NCBI GenBank assembly: GCA_030760725.1
Contig: JASWHV010000012.1
Span: 48,701,652-48,765,651, forward strand
Direction of reading: 5' to 3'
DNA: 64,000 bases
Source of the DNA: Neostapfia colusana
Taxonomy: Eukaryota; Streptophyta; Magnoliopsida; Poales; Poaceae
The notes beneath the pieces are model-generated. The model worked only from the letters and a program-made list of their open reading frames with translations, made no database searches and was not told the DNA's origin. Every line of letters starts with the position of its first letter. Position 1 is the first letter of the stretch. This document shows positions 35,582 to 46,644 of this stretch, piece by piece. The position numbers and the translations under genes are program-made.

Positions 35582-36899
35582 GTGTGTTCCAGTTTTAAAT
35601 AATTTCCTTATATATTAAACTACCAAGTATGTATGAAAAGTATTTTTCTTCTCCATATGTGCCTTCATAATGTCCATCAACCCTAATCTGAATTCTTTGT
35701 ATTTTAGAAACTCCATTTATCATTTACTAGTTTCTATATTTTCAGATTTACATTCTTATGCATAATTGTGCATTTTATTATTAAATTAGTAATACACACT
35801 ACCTAAACAGATTAGGTTCTGGTATTAAATAATTTAAGATCATATTTTGACCTTGGCTTCTGATGTATACTATTTCATAATTATTTTCCCTATTTTTCTT
35901 TAACTATTCTTTACTTAAAAATGTGTCCCTATACTATTAAATGTGAATAATAGATGAATCAGATTTATTTTAGCCCAAAAATATATTTTTATCTCACTCC
36001 AAAGTTTCCTAAGCACTGAGAAACTTTTTAATAAATTTGGCAATTATGTTTGTCCCTCTTTTTAATTTTTAAACACTAGTTACCCATTTAATTTTCTAAA
36101 TTAAATACTAAACAGAGCTAAAATAATGAATTCACCCCATTACAGGGTCTATAATATCATTTTCATAATTTCCAGGGGTCTAGCTACACTTTTCAGAGGT
36201 GTTTTTCTTAATTTCTATTAAGTCCAGGGGCTAAAATTGATTTTTAAATGAATTTACATGATTTTCTGGAGTTCCAGGGGCTAGATCTGAAGTTTCCGGG
36301 GCTAGCTCTCAATTCCAGAGAACCCCAGGGGGTAGCACGTAAGAATTCCAGTCTTTATAACGCGGGGCTGACGTGGACCGTCTGATTTTAAACCGACGGC
36401 TGAGATTATAACATCGAACCGGTACGCGGGGTTTTAAAGTCTACCGTGCGATTTAAAATAAACGGCGCACAAGCGGCCACGTCGCTCTGATCGAGCGCGG
36501 GCGGCGCTGCCGTCGGCGCACGGCGGCGGGAAGCGGCGATCTCGCCGGAAACTTTCGGATCCTCGAGAATTCTGCCTAGAACTGTGATCTTATGGCCTAG
36601 ATCGGTAGAGGGGAGGTCAGGGATCTCACCTCGGGGGTTTTCTCGAGCTCGGGGATCCTGGAAAGGGCTCTGCGGCGAGGTCCGAGGCAAAACCACGGCG
36701 AAGCTCGTCGGAGCTGGATTTGCACCGTAAGTCTTCGGGTTTTCTGCACCTGCAAAGTTCCCCGGAGGCGGTGGATCAAGACCAACGAGTTAGATCAGAG
36801 TTTCCGAGCTTAGATCGGCCAGAATTCACCGGTGAAGTCTCGGTGCTCACCGGAGTGAAAATCGGCGATCGCGTGCGAAAAACTGATCGGATCGGTTGC

Positions 36900-36906
36900 T
36901 TTTATA
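36900..36906 (-). promoter_or_regulatory. TATA box in C 3' LTR
   Basis: TATAAAA on the minus strand within CTATAAAAGC, about 420 bp from the LTR start. Matches the box in the 5' LTR and in F. Confidence 0.7.
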
Positions 36907-37328
36907 GCCGGGGGAGGGCGGTGGTTCTGTTGTGATCGAGTTGGAGTCCTCAGGGTCCAGAATTCGGCTGCGGGGACAGGTTTCCCGATCGGTTGCGATC
37001 GCGCGCGCGGGGAGAAGTCCGGGGTCGCGGGGTTAGGGATGACAGGCGGGTCCCACATGTCAGCGAGGGGCAGCGCGGCGCGCGCGGGGGCGGGCTGCGC
37101 GGGGGTTAGCTGGGCCGGCTGGGTTTCGGCCCACTGGCCAGTTTTTTCCCGGTTTTCCTTTTTCTTTTTCATTTCTTTTCTGTTTTGAGTATAATTTGAA
37201 TTCCAGTTTGAATTTGAATTTTTGCAAAACATGCAATACGTCCAAAAATTTCTAAATTCCCCTCTGAACATGGTTTATGGTTCTAAATCAAAATTTGAGA
37301 CTTGACTAAAAATTTGGGGTGTTACAGC

Positions 37329-37345
37329 TCTACCCCCCTTAAAAG
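37329..37345 (-). other. Polypurine tract of element C
   Basis: CTTTTAAGGGGGGTAGA on the minus strand, ending 2 nt before the 3' LTR. Confidence 0.9.
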
Positions 37346-37346
37346 A

Positions 37347-37364
37347 AATCTCGTCCTCGAGATT
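37347..37364 (-). other. Hairpin just before the polypurine tract of element C
   Basis: AATCTCG, 4-nt loop, CGAGATT, placed between the gag-pol stop and the PPT. The same stem occurs in D and a close form in B. Confidence 0.75.
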
Positions 37365-37371
37365 GGTGTTT

Positions 37372-40300
37372 CTAAGAAAACAATTCCGGAAATTGTGCCT
37401 TAAGCTCATCTTCCCGTTCCCAGGTGGCTTCTTCTTCTGAGTGATGCTTCCACTGCACCTTGCACATCCGGATTCTTTTATTTCTGGTGAGGCGTTCCAT
37501 TGTCTCCAAAATCTTGTATGGTTGCTCGGCATAAGACAAATCCTCAGCTACATCCACTTCATTCATGGGTAACACCTCTTCAGGCGTCCTCAGGCATTTC
37601 TTGAGTTGTGACACATGGAATACATCGTGCACGTCCGATAGATGAACCGACAACTCTAGTTGGTACGCCACTTCGCCTTTCCTTTCCAACACTTGAAAGG
37701 GTCCGATGTATCGAGGTGACAACTTCCCTTTCACCTTGAACCGACGAAGTCCTCTGATAGGGGACACCTTGAGATAAACATAGTCTCCCACGTTGAAAAC
37801 GAGTTCTCTTCTTCGTACATCAGCATAACTCTTCTGGCGTGTTTGTGCTATCCTCAAGTTGTTGCGAATCTCCCTCACCTTTGCCTCGGCTTCTTGTAGC
37901 ACTTCGGGACCAAACACTTTACTTTCTCCTGTTTGGTTCCAAAATAGGGGAGTTCTGCATTTCCTTCCATACAAAGCTTCAAACGGTGACATCTTCATAC
38001 TAGCTTGATAACTGTTGTTATAGGAAAACTCCGCATACGGTAAGTTCTTGTCCCAACTCCTATTGTTTTTGAGTGCACACGCCCTTAACATATCTTCTAG
38101 GATCTGATTGGTTCTCTCCGTCTGCCCGTCAGTTTGGGGATGATAGGCAGAGCTGAAATTCAGATGGGTTCCCATGGTTTCATGCAACTTTTGCCAAAAC
38201 CTCGAGGTGAACTGTGTCCCTCGGTCCGACACTATCTTCTTTGGCACTCCATGGTAACACACAATCCTTGACATGTACAATTCTGCCAATTTGGATCCGC
38301 TGTAGCTTTCTTTCACTGGAATGAAATGAGCTACCTTGGTTAGCCTATCAATAATGACCCATATTGAATCATACCCGGATTGGGTCCTAGGCAATCCCAC
38401 TACAAAATCCATGCTGATTTCTTCCCACTTCCATTCAGGTACTTTGAGTGGTTGCAGCAATCCCGCGGGTCGTTGATGTTCTGCCTTCACCAACTGACAT
38501 GTGTCACATAGGGCAACATGTTCCGCGACATCTCGCTTCATGCCATACCACCAATACCTGCTCTTGAGGTCCTGATACATCTTCGTACTCCCAGGATGAA
38601 TGGAATAGTCGGAATCGTGAGCCTCCTTCAAAATTAATTTACGAATCTCCTTTACTTCTGGCACACAGATCCTTTTCCCGTGCCACACCGTTCCTTGTTC
38701 ATCCTCTCTAAAACCAGGAGCTTTATTTTCCTTGATGAGCTGTCTGATCTCTTGTATCTTCTCATCATTCTTTTGTCCCTCGCGTATGTCTCGCTCAAGT
38801 GTGGAGTCCACTTCCATGGCGATGGCTTCACCACTATTTACTAGACATAGATTGAGCCTTATAACTTCGTCCTTCAATTCCACAGGCATGTCCTTCAAGC
38901 TCAACTTATTGACCTGCACTTTCCGACTCAAAGCATCGGCCACGACGTTTGCCTTCCCGGGATGATAGTTGATGCCTACATCAAAGTCATTGATTAGCTC
39001 TAACCATCTCCTTTGTCTAAGATTGAGATCTGGCTGTGTGAATATGTACTTCAAACTCTTATGATCCGTATATATCTCTGTCCTCTTCCCCATCAAATAG
39101 TGCCGCCAAATTTTCAACGCGTGTACCACTGCAGCTAGTTCTAAGTCATGTGTAGGATAGTTCTTCTCGTGCTTCCGAAGCTGCCGGGATGCATATGCCA
39201 CGACATGTCCTTCTTGCATGAGAACACATCCCAACCCGTTTCCAGAGGCATCGCAGTACACTGTGAAATTCTTCTGCATATCTGGCATAACCAACACTGG
39301 GGCTGTTGTCAATCTCTTCTTTAACTCCTGAAAGCTCGTATCGCACTGTGGCGTCCAGGTGAATGTGATTCCCTTTTCCAATAGTTTGGTGAGAGGTCTC
39401 GAGATCTTGGAGAATCCCTCAATAAACCGTCGATAGTATCCAGCCAATCCCAAAAAGCTTCGAACTTCCCCGACATTTTCAGGGGTTTTCCACTTCTGGA
39501 TATCTTCGATTTTGGCGGGATCTACGGAGATTCCTCCCTCCGAGATTATATGTCCTAAAAAGGGAACTCTCTTCAGCCAAAACTCACACTTGCTCAACTT
39601 AGCATATAGTTGGTGTTCTCTCAGCCTCTGTAACACCAACCTTAGATGTTTCTCATGTTCTTCTTCATCTTTGGAGAAGACGAGAATATCATCTATGAAA
39701 ACCACCACAAATTTGTCCAGATATTCCATGAATACCTTGTTCATGAGGTACATGAAATATGCCGGGGCATTGGTTAGCCCGAAAGGCATGACAGTGTATT
39801 CATACAGTCCGTACCGAGATACGAAAGCTGTCTTGGGAATATCAGATTGCCTTATCTTGAGTTGGTGGTATCCCGACCTGAGATCAATTTTCGAGAACAC
39901 GCAAGCTCCCCTCAACTGATCAAACAAGTCTTCAATGCGGGGTAATGGGTACTTGTTCTTGATGGTCACCTCATTCAAGGCACGGTAATCCACGCATAAC
40001 CTTTGAGTTCCATCTTTCTTAGGCACAAATATTACCGGAGCTCCCCATGGTGAGGAACTAGGGCGAACATACCCCTTCTCCGTCAATTCTCTCAAATGAT
40101 CCTTGAGCTCTTCTAGCTGCTTGGAGTCCATTCGATAAGGTCTCTTGTATATCGGGGCTGTTCCCGGTACTAGCTCAATCGCGAATTCCACGTCACGGTC
40201 GGGAGGCATTCCTGGCAACTCCTCCGGAAAAACATCTGGATATTCCCTGATAGTCCTGATTTCCTCAACTTTCACCTCCACTTGATTTAATTTAATGTCC

Positions 40301-41841
40301 CTCCTAGGCTCGTGTATCGTTATGAACTTTACTCTTGTGCCACTAGGGTGAGTTAGTTCCACCGTTCTGGTCGAACAATGGATGATTCCTTTATGTTTGG
40401 TCAACCAATCCATACCCAAAATAATATCTATCCCTTGTGAATCTATCACTATGAGGTTAGCAGTAAATACTACCCCATTAATGTCTAGGCTCACTTTGGG
40501 ACACACTTGTCTTGTCCTTATTTCTCCACCTGGAGAGTTTACGGCTAGCATATGGTTCATTTGTGTGGTTGCTAGGTCATGCTTCTTAACAAACCCTTGA
40601 GCAATGAACGAGTGGGTAGCACCAGAATCAAACAGCAGAGTTGCAAGGTGTAAATTGGCAGGAAACTTACCAACTACCACGTCGGGCGCCTCTTGTGCTT
40701 CCTCCATAGTGACGTGGTTCACCCGTCCTCTCACTACATTCTGCTGTTGTGGCTGCGTGGGCTTCTTCTTTGGACACTTATGGGCGTAGTGCCCCACTTC
40801 ACCACAGCTGAAACATTGCACCCCAATCTTAGATGCTTGGCCCTTGTTGTCTTGGGGTTGGTTCGGGGGTCCTTGCACTGCTGGTCGAGGTGGATATGCG
40901 GGGCGAGGCTGCTGCATAAACTGACGTTGCGGCTGTGCTGGTGCTTCGGGAGGCCTGTAGTTTGGGTTGTACCCTCTTGGTGCTGAATAGGGTACCGCAG
41001 CACGGCTCGTCTGCCCCGTAGGTTGCTGCATCATACGTGGGCGGGTGTTGCTCCCTGAGGCTTGATGTGACCACCCAGCCTTCCTCTTATTCTCATTTTC
41101 AAGGGCCTTTAGCTTCCTTTCCACCACAAATGCTCTGTCCACCATCTTTTGAAAGCTCTCATACTCATTTGAGGACATTGCACACTGCATCTCTGCGGTA
41201 AGTCCTTCCACGAAACAATCTTGCTTCTGCTCATCAGTCTCTATGTCTCGTGGAGCATAACGGGATAGTTGAGTAAATTTAGTGAGGTATTCCCTCACCG
41301 TCATGTTTCCCTGCTGCAGTCCCAAAAACTCCTTCCTCTTGTTTTTGAGTTCACCTCTTGGGATGTAATGGTTGCGGAAGCTACGCTTGAACTCTTCCCA
41401 AGTGATGCTCTCAGGGTCATGATGGGCGGCCACGTAGGCGGTCCACCAATCAGCAGCAGGTCCATGCAATTGATGAGAGGCAAACAGCACCCTCTCATAC
41501 CCTTGGCACTGTATGATCCTCATCTTACTTTCAATGGTCTTCAGCCAATCATCTGCCTCCAGAGGTTCAGCAGCACTTGCAAACTTTGGAGGTTGAGTTC
41601 CTAGAAACTCACTCAACCTTGGTTGGCGTGGTGCAGCTTGTGGAGGTGGAACTTGATGCAAGTTGGCCACCACTTGAGTCAAGTTCTGGATGAGCTGATT
41701 TTGATTCTCCAGCATTTGGTGGAGAGGATCAACTTCTTCACGGCGACCACCCCGGTTCTGGCCTCCAGAAAGATGAGAGTTGCATGCCTCATCATTGTTG
41801 TTGGCGGGGTTGGCAGCACGTCCTCTTCCTCTTCCGGCCAT
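37372..41841 (-). CDS. Element C Gag-Pol polyprotein (1489 aa, intact)
   Basis: A single frame from the ATG at 41841, about 300 nt after ORF1. Gag is residues 1 to about 340, with an Arg/Gly N-terminus and a capsid region; the CCHC zinc knuckle is at 343-356. The aspartic protease has LFDSGATHSFI (Asp405). Reverse transcriptase has FIDD (715-718). RNase H begins near VYCDASG and includes YTDHKSLKYIF. Integrase has an HHCC finger and catalytic Asp1145, Asp1206 and Glu1242 with 35-residue spacing. The C-terminal 55 residues look like a chromodomain (KVQW...ATWE), but the third cage aromatic appears replaced (WKHH), so classical H3K9me binding is uncertain. All catalytic motifs are present. It probably makes particles, copies the RNA and inserts it. 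It is the only intact gag-pol in the window. Confidence 0.97.
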   Translation of the reverse strand: MAGRGRGRAANPANNNDEACNSHLSGGQNRGGRREEVDPLHQMLENQNQLIQNLTQVVANLHQVPPPQAAPRQPRLSEFLGTQPPKFASAAEPLEADDWLKTIESKMRIIQCQGYERVLFASHQLHGPAADWWTAYVAAHHDPESITWEEFKRSFRNHYIPRGELKNKRKEFLGLQQGNMTVREYLTKFTQLSRYAPRDIETDEQKQDCFVEGLTAEMQCAMSSNEYESFQKMVDRAFVVERKLKALENENKRKAGWSHQASGSNTRPRMMQQPTGQTSRAAVPYSAPRGYNPNYRPPEAPAQPQRQFMQQPRPAYPPRPAVQGPPNQPQDNKGQASKIGVQCFSCGEVGHYAHKCPKKKPTQPQQQNVVRGRVNHVTMEEAQEAPDVVVGKFPANLHLATLLFDSGATHSFIAQGFVKKHDLATTQMNHMLAVNSPGGEIRTRQVCPKVSLDINGVVFTANLIVIDSQGIDIILGMDWLTKHKGIIHCSTRTVELTHPSGTRVKFITIHEPRRDIKLNQVEVKVEEIRTIREYPDVFPEELPGMPPDRDVEFAIELVPGTAPIYKRPYRMDSKQLEELKDHLRELTEKGYVRPSSSPWGAPVIFVPKKDGTQRLCVDYRALNEVTIKNKYPLPRIEDLFDQLRGACVFSKIDLRSGYHQLKIRQSDIPKTAFVSRYGLYEYTVMPFGLTNAPAYFMYLMNKVFMEYLDKFVVVFIDDILVFSKDEEEHEKHLRLVLQRLREHQLYAKLSKCEFWLKRVPFLGHIISEGGISVDPAKIEDIQKWKTPENVGEVRSFLGLAGYYRRFIEGFSKISRPLTKLLEKGITFTWTPQCDTSFQELKKRLTTAPVLVMPDMQKNFTVYCDASGNGLGCVLMQEGHVVAYASRQLRKHEKNYPTHDLELAAVVHALKIWRHYLMGKRTEIYTDHKSLKYIFTQPDLNLRQRRWLELINDFDVGINYHPGKANVVADALSRKVQVNKLSLKDMPVELKDEVIRLNLCLVNSGEAIAMEVDSTLERDIREGQKNDEKIQEIRQLIKENKAPGFREDEQGTVWHGKRICVPEVKEIRKLILKEAHDSDYSIHPGSTKMYQDLKSRYWWYGMKRDVAEHVALCDTCQLVKAEHQRPAGLLQPLKVPEWKWEEISMDFVVGLPRTQSGYDSIWVIIDRLTKVAHFIPVKESYSGSKLAELYMSRIVCYHGVPKKIVSDRGTQFTSRFWQKLHETMGTHLNFSSAYHPQTDGQTERTNQILEDMLRACALKNNRSWDKNLPYAEFSYNNSYQASMKMSPFEALYGRKCRTPLFWNQTGESKVFGPEVLQEAEAKVREIRNNLRIAQTRQKSYADVRRRELVFNVGDYVYLKVSPIRGLRRFKVKGKLSPRYIGPFQVLERKGEVAYQLELSVHLSDVHDVFHVSQLKKCLRTPEEVLPMNEVDVAEDLSYAEQPYKILETMERLTRNKRIRMCKVQWKHHSEEEATWEREDELKAQFPELFS

Positions 41842-42142
41842 CTGGCAGAATCAACTAATGTTAATTTGAAAGCATTCAGTATCATCTTACTACTTTCACT
41901 TGTTTGTACTTTGAAGTGTTGAAGCTTTGTTAAAATTTTACGAGGGTTTATATCTCACACCAAACAAAGGCACTATTATTTCCTGTGGGTTTACACACCA
42001 AAGCAAAACAATCTGAAGACGAGGCTGTGGACAATTGCTCATGGCTTCCACAACTCACGTCACACACCAAGCATTATCACACCATTAACTACGTAACGAC
42101 TCGACTACTCTACCTCTTGCTAGCTAGGGGAAAGACTCTACA
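41842..42142 (-). other. Spacer between ORF1 and gag-pol in element C
   Basis: About 300 nt without a long frame. It is highly similar to F (62076-62376) and A (3727-4044), including a conserved block around GAGTTGTGGAAGCCATGAGC. It could hold a translation or packaging signal. Confidence 0.5.
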
Positions 42143-42922
42143 CTACTCGTCCTCTTGAGCTGGCTCCTCGGGATCTTCCTCCTCATTTCGGCTACCTTCC
42201 GACTCTGCTTTGGGTGGGGAGGCTGCTGGTGGAGAAGTGCGACGACGCCTGATCGCTCGGCGATCCGGGGAGTCAGGAGTCCATGGATCACTCACGGTGA
42301 CACACAGTTCATTCCCATCTCCTCTTTCTCTCGCCTTTAAGCAAGCTCGCAGCAATGCCTCCGTCTCCTTCAGAGTATCTCGGACATCCTGAAGCTCTTG
42401 TTGACACTCCTGCAGTTGAGTGCTGAGCATAGCAGCATCCTCCAAGCACAAGTCCATGTGCTCATGGGAAGTCCCTTGCTGCACCGGTGGGTACTTGTAC
42501 TCCGTGGTACCACTCTCACGTTGGAGGACATACATGTACTCAGTTTTGTCCAAGTGGCGACGATAGATGTGACTCTGGCAGGTGATGGCCTCCCAAGTGA
42601 CATCTCTCTCCGCGTCAACTTGTGTTGCTCGACAAGCTGGAGAGTGGTGAATCTTAAGCAGCTGATTCTCGTGTATAATCCTCATCTCCGAACTCCATTC
42701 TTCCCTCTTCTCACGGATGGTCCTGGTGGAGTTATAGTGGATGATTAGCTTGCCCGTATTGCCGGCGGCTTCGAGCATACGTCGAAGACGGCGCAACAAA
42801 TCTCCTACTGCCAATCCGTAGGAAAGGTACGTCACTGGACGACTCTACTCTCTTTCAGCAAGGGCAACTACGGGAACTCTCCCTCCCGTGGACTTACGAG
42901 CGGTGCGAATCATGCGAACCAT
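42143..42922 (-). pseudogene. Element C accessory ORF1, stop at codon 26
   Basis: The ATG at 42922 begins MVRMIRTARKSTGG as in F. Codon 26, which is GAG (Glu) in F, is TAG here (42845-42847). After it the frame is open to 42143 and nearly identical to F, but the next in-frame codon resembling a start is GTG. So the full protein cannot be made by standard initiation from this copy, although gag-pol is intact. Either ORF1 is dispensable, it is supplied by other copies, an internal start is used, or the stop arose after insertion. Confidence 0.85.
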
Positions 42923-43122
42923 CTAAAACAAAAGAATTTAAAATTAGGTTAGATAAAATTTTAAACAAAAATCCTATTTTTGAATGAAAGTTGGGGTAGG
43001 ATGAAGAAAATGACTCTTTTAATAACACTTTTTCACCCCCACCTTGGAAAATAGTTTTTAAGAAAATAGGGCCCTTAAATACGTCCATTTCTACCTAGGT
43101 CCACGTTCCTACGGGCAACCTT

Positions 43123-43135
43123 GGCTCTGATACCA
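43123..43135 (-). promoter_or_regulatory. Element C primer binding site (initiator Met tRNA)
   Basis: TGGTATCAGAGCC on the minus strand, separated from the 5' LTR by the 4-nt spacer GAGG. Confidence 0.95.
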
Positions 43136-43473
43136 CCTCTGTCACACCCGGTTTTTCCGAAGAACAACCAAGTGAATATCACATGTATGCCAGGATCATT
43201 TTCTCATACATGTGATGACAAATAGTGAAGCATCATTTATTACAAGCCAGGTATCGAATATAAGTAAGTCTTACATAGTAAATGTCTCGATGGACAATAA
43301 TAAGTTCATCCCAAGTAAATAAACTAGCAGCGGAATATTATTCTTTAGGGCTCCATCACAGGTGTTGCCCGGGGGTCTTCATGAACCTAAAAACCTTCTT
43401 CAGGCCCAAAGTCTTGGTCATTATACACCACCTCATTATCTTGACCTGAGCAGCAATATAAACCAACAAATAT

Positions 43474-43504
43474 GCAAGGTTGAGTACCAATGGTACTCAG
43501 CAAG
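43474..43504 (-). promoter_or_regulatory. 31-nt composite palindrome in element C 5' LTR
   Basis: Same sequence as in the 3' LTR. In a transcript starting at the TATA box it would lie within the leader, about 350 nt upstream of the PBS. Confidence 0.85.
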
Positions 43505-43811
43505 TGTGGGAAAATTATATCATGCATGGCTAGAACAAGGAGAGGTTGAACTCATGGTTAAAGCACTATGCAATTAATACCTATCACCTTAGCTTATTAA
43601 GCACCTACATTACTACACAGGTGAAATGGTTCCAATCTCCCATCCCATCATCATAACCTAATAACCATAAAATTATCACCAATGTTAAGCTCCCCGCTTA
43701 ACATCCAAAACCATAACATCATTTCCAAAGTTAAGCTCCCCGCTCAACTTCTAAAAACCATCACTCCTCTAATCATGAATAAGTCCAGGCCGCTCTTAAC
43801 CGTGAGCACGG

Positions 43812-43823
43812 CTGTCAAGACAG
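43812..43823. other. Second LTR palindrome (CTGTCAAGACAG), C 5' LTR
   Basis: Same as at 34467-34478. Confidence 0.65.
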
Positions 43824-46212
43824 TTTTGACTCTGCAGAGTTTGTACCACTGTACCCACAAGTAGTGATTTCATCCCCCGTTGCCGGGTGGACTAAAAGAA
43901 CCTCCATTATGCCAGTGGCTACGATCCACATTCACACTTCCCAGGTGTGCGGCCAAGAGATCACTACGAAGCCTTTACAAAGGGATTCCCGACGAGCGTG
44001 GGCCCACTGAGGTTTCACCCCTAACAGCATACAAGAGGCTCCAACCCCGCTGCAGTGGCCCCCTCTTGAGCCTTGCGGTTCATATGGTAGTCCAGCTGAC
44101 TCCTACTCCCCGCACCATCCAACACACCCATACTACGCCGGGGATACACCTAATTAATTGGCTAAGCTGCCCCATCTCAGCATGTGGTTGGCACTGTAAA
44201 GCCGGGTTACATGCTCCATGAACCGGTCCTTAGGATCCAGGCAAGTACTAAACACAAACCCAAGTCTCGTGCACCCAGCACACAACCAAAACATCCAACT
44301 TGCCTTGATCCCTACCTCTACATAACTCACAATATCTCATTCAAGAGTATGGTATACTAAACTGATGATCTCATATCCCAATTATCCCATTCTAAGCATG
44401 GCTAAGCATATGCATGTAAATAAATGACATGGTAAAATAAATCCCAACCCAAGCTACAAGGAAACAAGGTAATGCAATTCTAGGGAAACTTCCTAGCATG
44501 GGTTTCATATTTCATTTGACAATGCAAATAATTCTATCTACACATCCTAGCATAGGATCAAAGTGGTCAAGGACACTTGCCTCCTTCTTGCTGCTCTTGA
44601 AATGGGTAGTCCTGATCTTGGAAAGTGATAGCTTGCTCTTGAACAGGTTCTACTTCATACCATCACACATAGCAAAAGAAAAACAACAATCATAAGACAT
44701 AGTCCACACTTCTACTTCATACAAACCACACATTCATATTTATGAAAGTTTCTTTACCATTTTATGTGTTGTGGATACTCTATGTGTGTTGATTTGGGGC
44801 TTGCATACACTTTTATTTATATGTATATGATTCCTACTTTGGTGTTCATATTTATACTCACATACTATATATATATATATATATATGTATATATGTGTGT
44901 TCCAGTTTTAAATAATTTCCTTATATATTAAACTACCAAGTATGTATGAAAAGTATTTTTCTTCTCCATATGTGCCTTCATAATGTCCATCAACCCTAAT
45001 CTGAATTCTTTGTATTTTAGAAACTCCATTTATCATTTACTAGTTTCTATATTTTCAGATTTACATTCTTATGCATAATTGTGCATTTTATTATTAAATT
45101 AGTAATACACACTACCTAAACAGATTAGGTTCTGGTATTAAATAATTTAAGATCATATTTTGACCTTGGCTTCTGATGTATACTATTTCATAATTATTTT
45201 CCCTATTTTTCTTTAACTATTCTTTACTTAAAAATGTGTCCCTATACTATTAAATGTGAATAATAGATGAATCAGATTTATTTTAGCCCAAAAATATATT
45301 TTTATCTCACTCCAAAGTTTCCTAAGCACTGAGAAACTTTTTAATAAATTTGGCAATTATGTTTGTCCCTCTTTTTAATTTTTAAACACTAGTTACCCAT
45401 TTAATTTTCTAAATTAAATACTAAACAGAGCTAAAATAATGAATTCACCCCATTACAGGGTCTACAATATCATTTTCATAATTTCCAGGGGTCTAGCTAC
45501 ACTTTTCAGAGGTGTTTTTCTTAATTTCTATTAAGTCCAGGGGCTAAAATTGATTTTTAAATGAATTTACATGATTTTCTGGAGTTCCAGGGGCTAGATC
45601 TGAAGTTTCCGGGGCTAGCTCTCAATTCCAGAGAACCCCAGGGGGTAGCACGTAAGAATTCCAGTCTTTATAACGCGGGGCTGACGTGGACCGTCTGATT
45701 TTAAACCGACGGCTGAGATTATAACATCGAACCGGTACGCGGGGTTTTAAAGTCTACCGTGCGATTTAAAATAAACGGCGCACAAGCGGCCACGTCGCTC
45801 TGATCGAGCGCGGGCGGCGCTGCCGTCGGCGCACGGCGGCGGGAAGCGGCGATCTCGCCGGAAACTTTCGGATCCTCGAGAATTCTGCCTAGAACTGTGA
45901 TCTTATGGCCTAGATCGGTAGAGGGGAGGTCAGGGATCTCACCTCGGGGGTTTTCTCGAGCTCGGGGATCCTGGAAAGGGCTCTGCGGCGAGGTCCGAGG
46001 CAAAACCACGGCGAAGCTCGTCGGAGCTGGATTTGCACCGTAAGTCTTCGGGTTTTCTGCACCTGCAAAGTTCCCCGGAGGCGGTGGATCAAGACCAACG
46101 AGTTAGATCAGAGTTTCCGAGCTTAGATCGGCCAGAATTCACCGGTGAAGTCTCGGTGCTCACCGGAGTGAAAATCGGCGATCGCGTGCGAAAAACTGAT
46201 CGGATCGGTTGC

Positions 46213-46219
46213 TTTTATA
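46213..46219 (-). promoter_or_regulatory. TATA box in C 5' LTR
   Basis: TATAAAA on the minus strand, in CTATAAAAGC. It is the likely promoter for element C RNA. Confidence 0.7.
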
Positions 46220-46639
46220 GCCGGGGGAGGGCGGTGGTTCTGTTGTGATCGAGTTGGAGTCCTCAGGGTCCAGAATTCGGCTGCGGGGACAGGTTTCCCG
46301 ATCGGTTGCGATCGCGCGCGCGGGGAGAAGTCCGGGGTCGCGGGGTTAGGGATGACAGGCGGGTCCCACATGTCAGCGAGGGGCAGCGCGGCGCGCGCGG
46401 GGGCGGGCTGCGCGGGGGTTAGCTGGGCCGGCTGGGTTTCGGCCCACTGGCCAGTTTTTTCCCGGTTTTCCTTTTTCTTTTTCATTTCTTTTCTGTTTTG
46501 AGTATAATTTGAATTCCAGTTTGAATTTGAATTTTTGCAAAACATGCAATACGTCCAAAAATTTCTAAATTCCCCTCTGAACATGGTTTATGGTTCTAAA
46601 TCAAAATTTGAGACTTGACTAAAAATTTGGGGTGTTACA

Positions 46640-46644
46640 GTTAA
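46640..46644. other. Target-site duplication GTTAA (right copy) of element C
   Basis: Identical to 33790-33794. Confidence 0.95.

Larger units (their letters stand above)
33795..37326 (-). repeat. Element C 3' LTR (3532 bp)
   Basis: TGTCACACCC...GGGTGTTACA, next to the PPT. Same layout as the 5' LTR, with a longer TA tract. Confidence 0.97.
33795..46639 (-). mobile_element. Element C: complete, young Ty3/gypsy chromovirus (12,845 bp)
   Basis: Both LTRs (33795-37326 and 43140-46639), a perfect 5-bp target duplication GTTAA, PBS, PPT and an uninterrupted 1489-codon gag-pol are present. The LTRs differ in a TA microsatellite (53 versus 21 nt, accounting for the whole 32-bp length difference), and I noticed one substitution (36152 T, 45465 C). 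This suggests recent insertion. ORF1 has a stop at codon 26. It is inserted within the 3' LTR of element D. Confidence 0.97.
43140..46639 (-). repeat. Element C 5' LTR (3500 bp)
   Basis: Near-identical partner of the 3' LTR. It contains the 31-nt palindrome (43474-43504), CTGTCAAGACAG (43812-43823), the TA tract (44866-44886), the GC-rich block, and a TATA box at 46213-46219. The distance from TATA to PBS is about 3.1 kb, so the transcribed leader would be very long. Confidence 0.97.

Noticed and set aside
45719..46009. 96-codon frame in the GC-rich LTR block (also 36406-36696, and 58272-58562 in F)
   Set aside because: The first codon is GTG, and the C and F versions differ by many amino acid changes. 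The frame looks like a by-product of GC-rich leader sequence.
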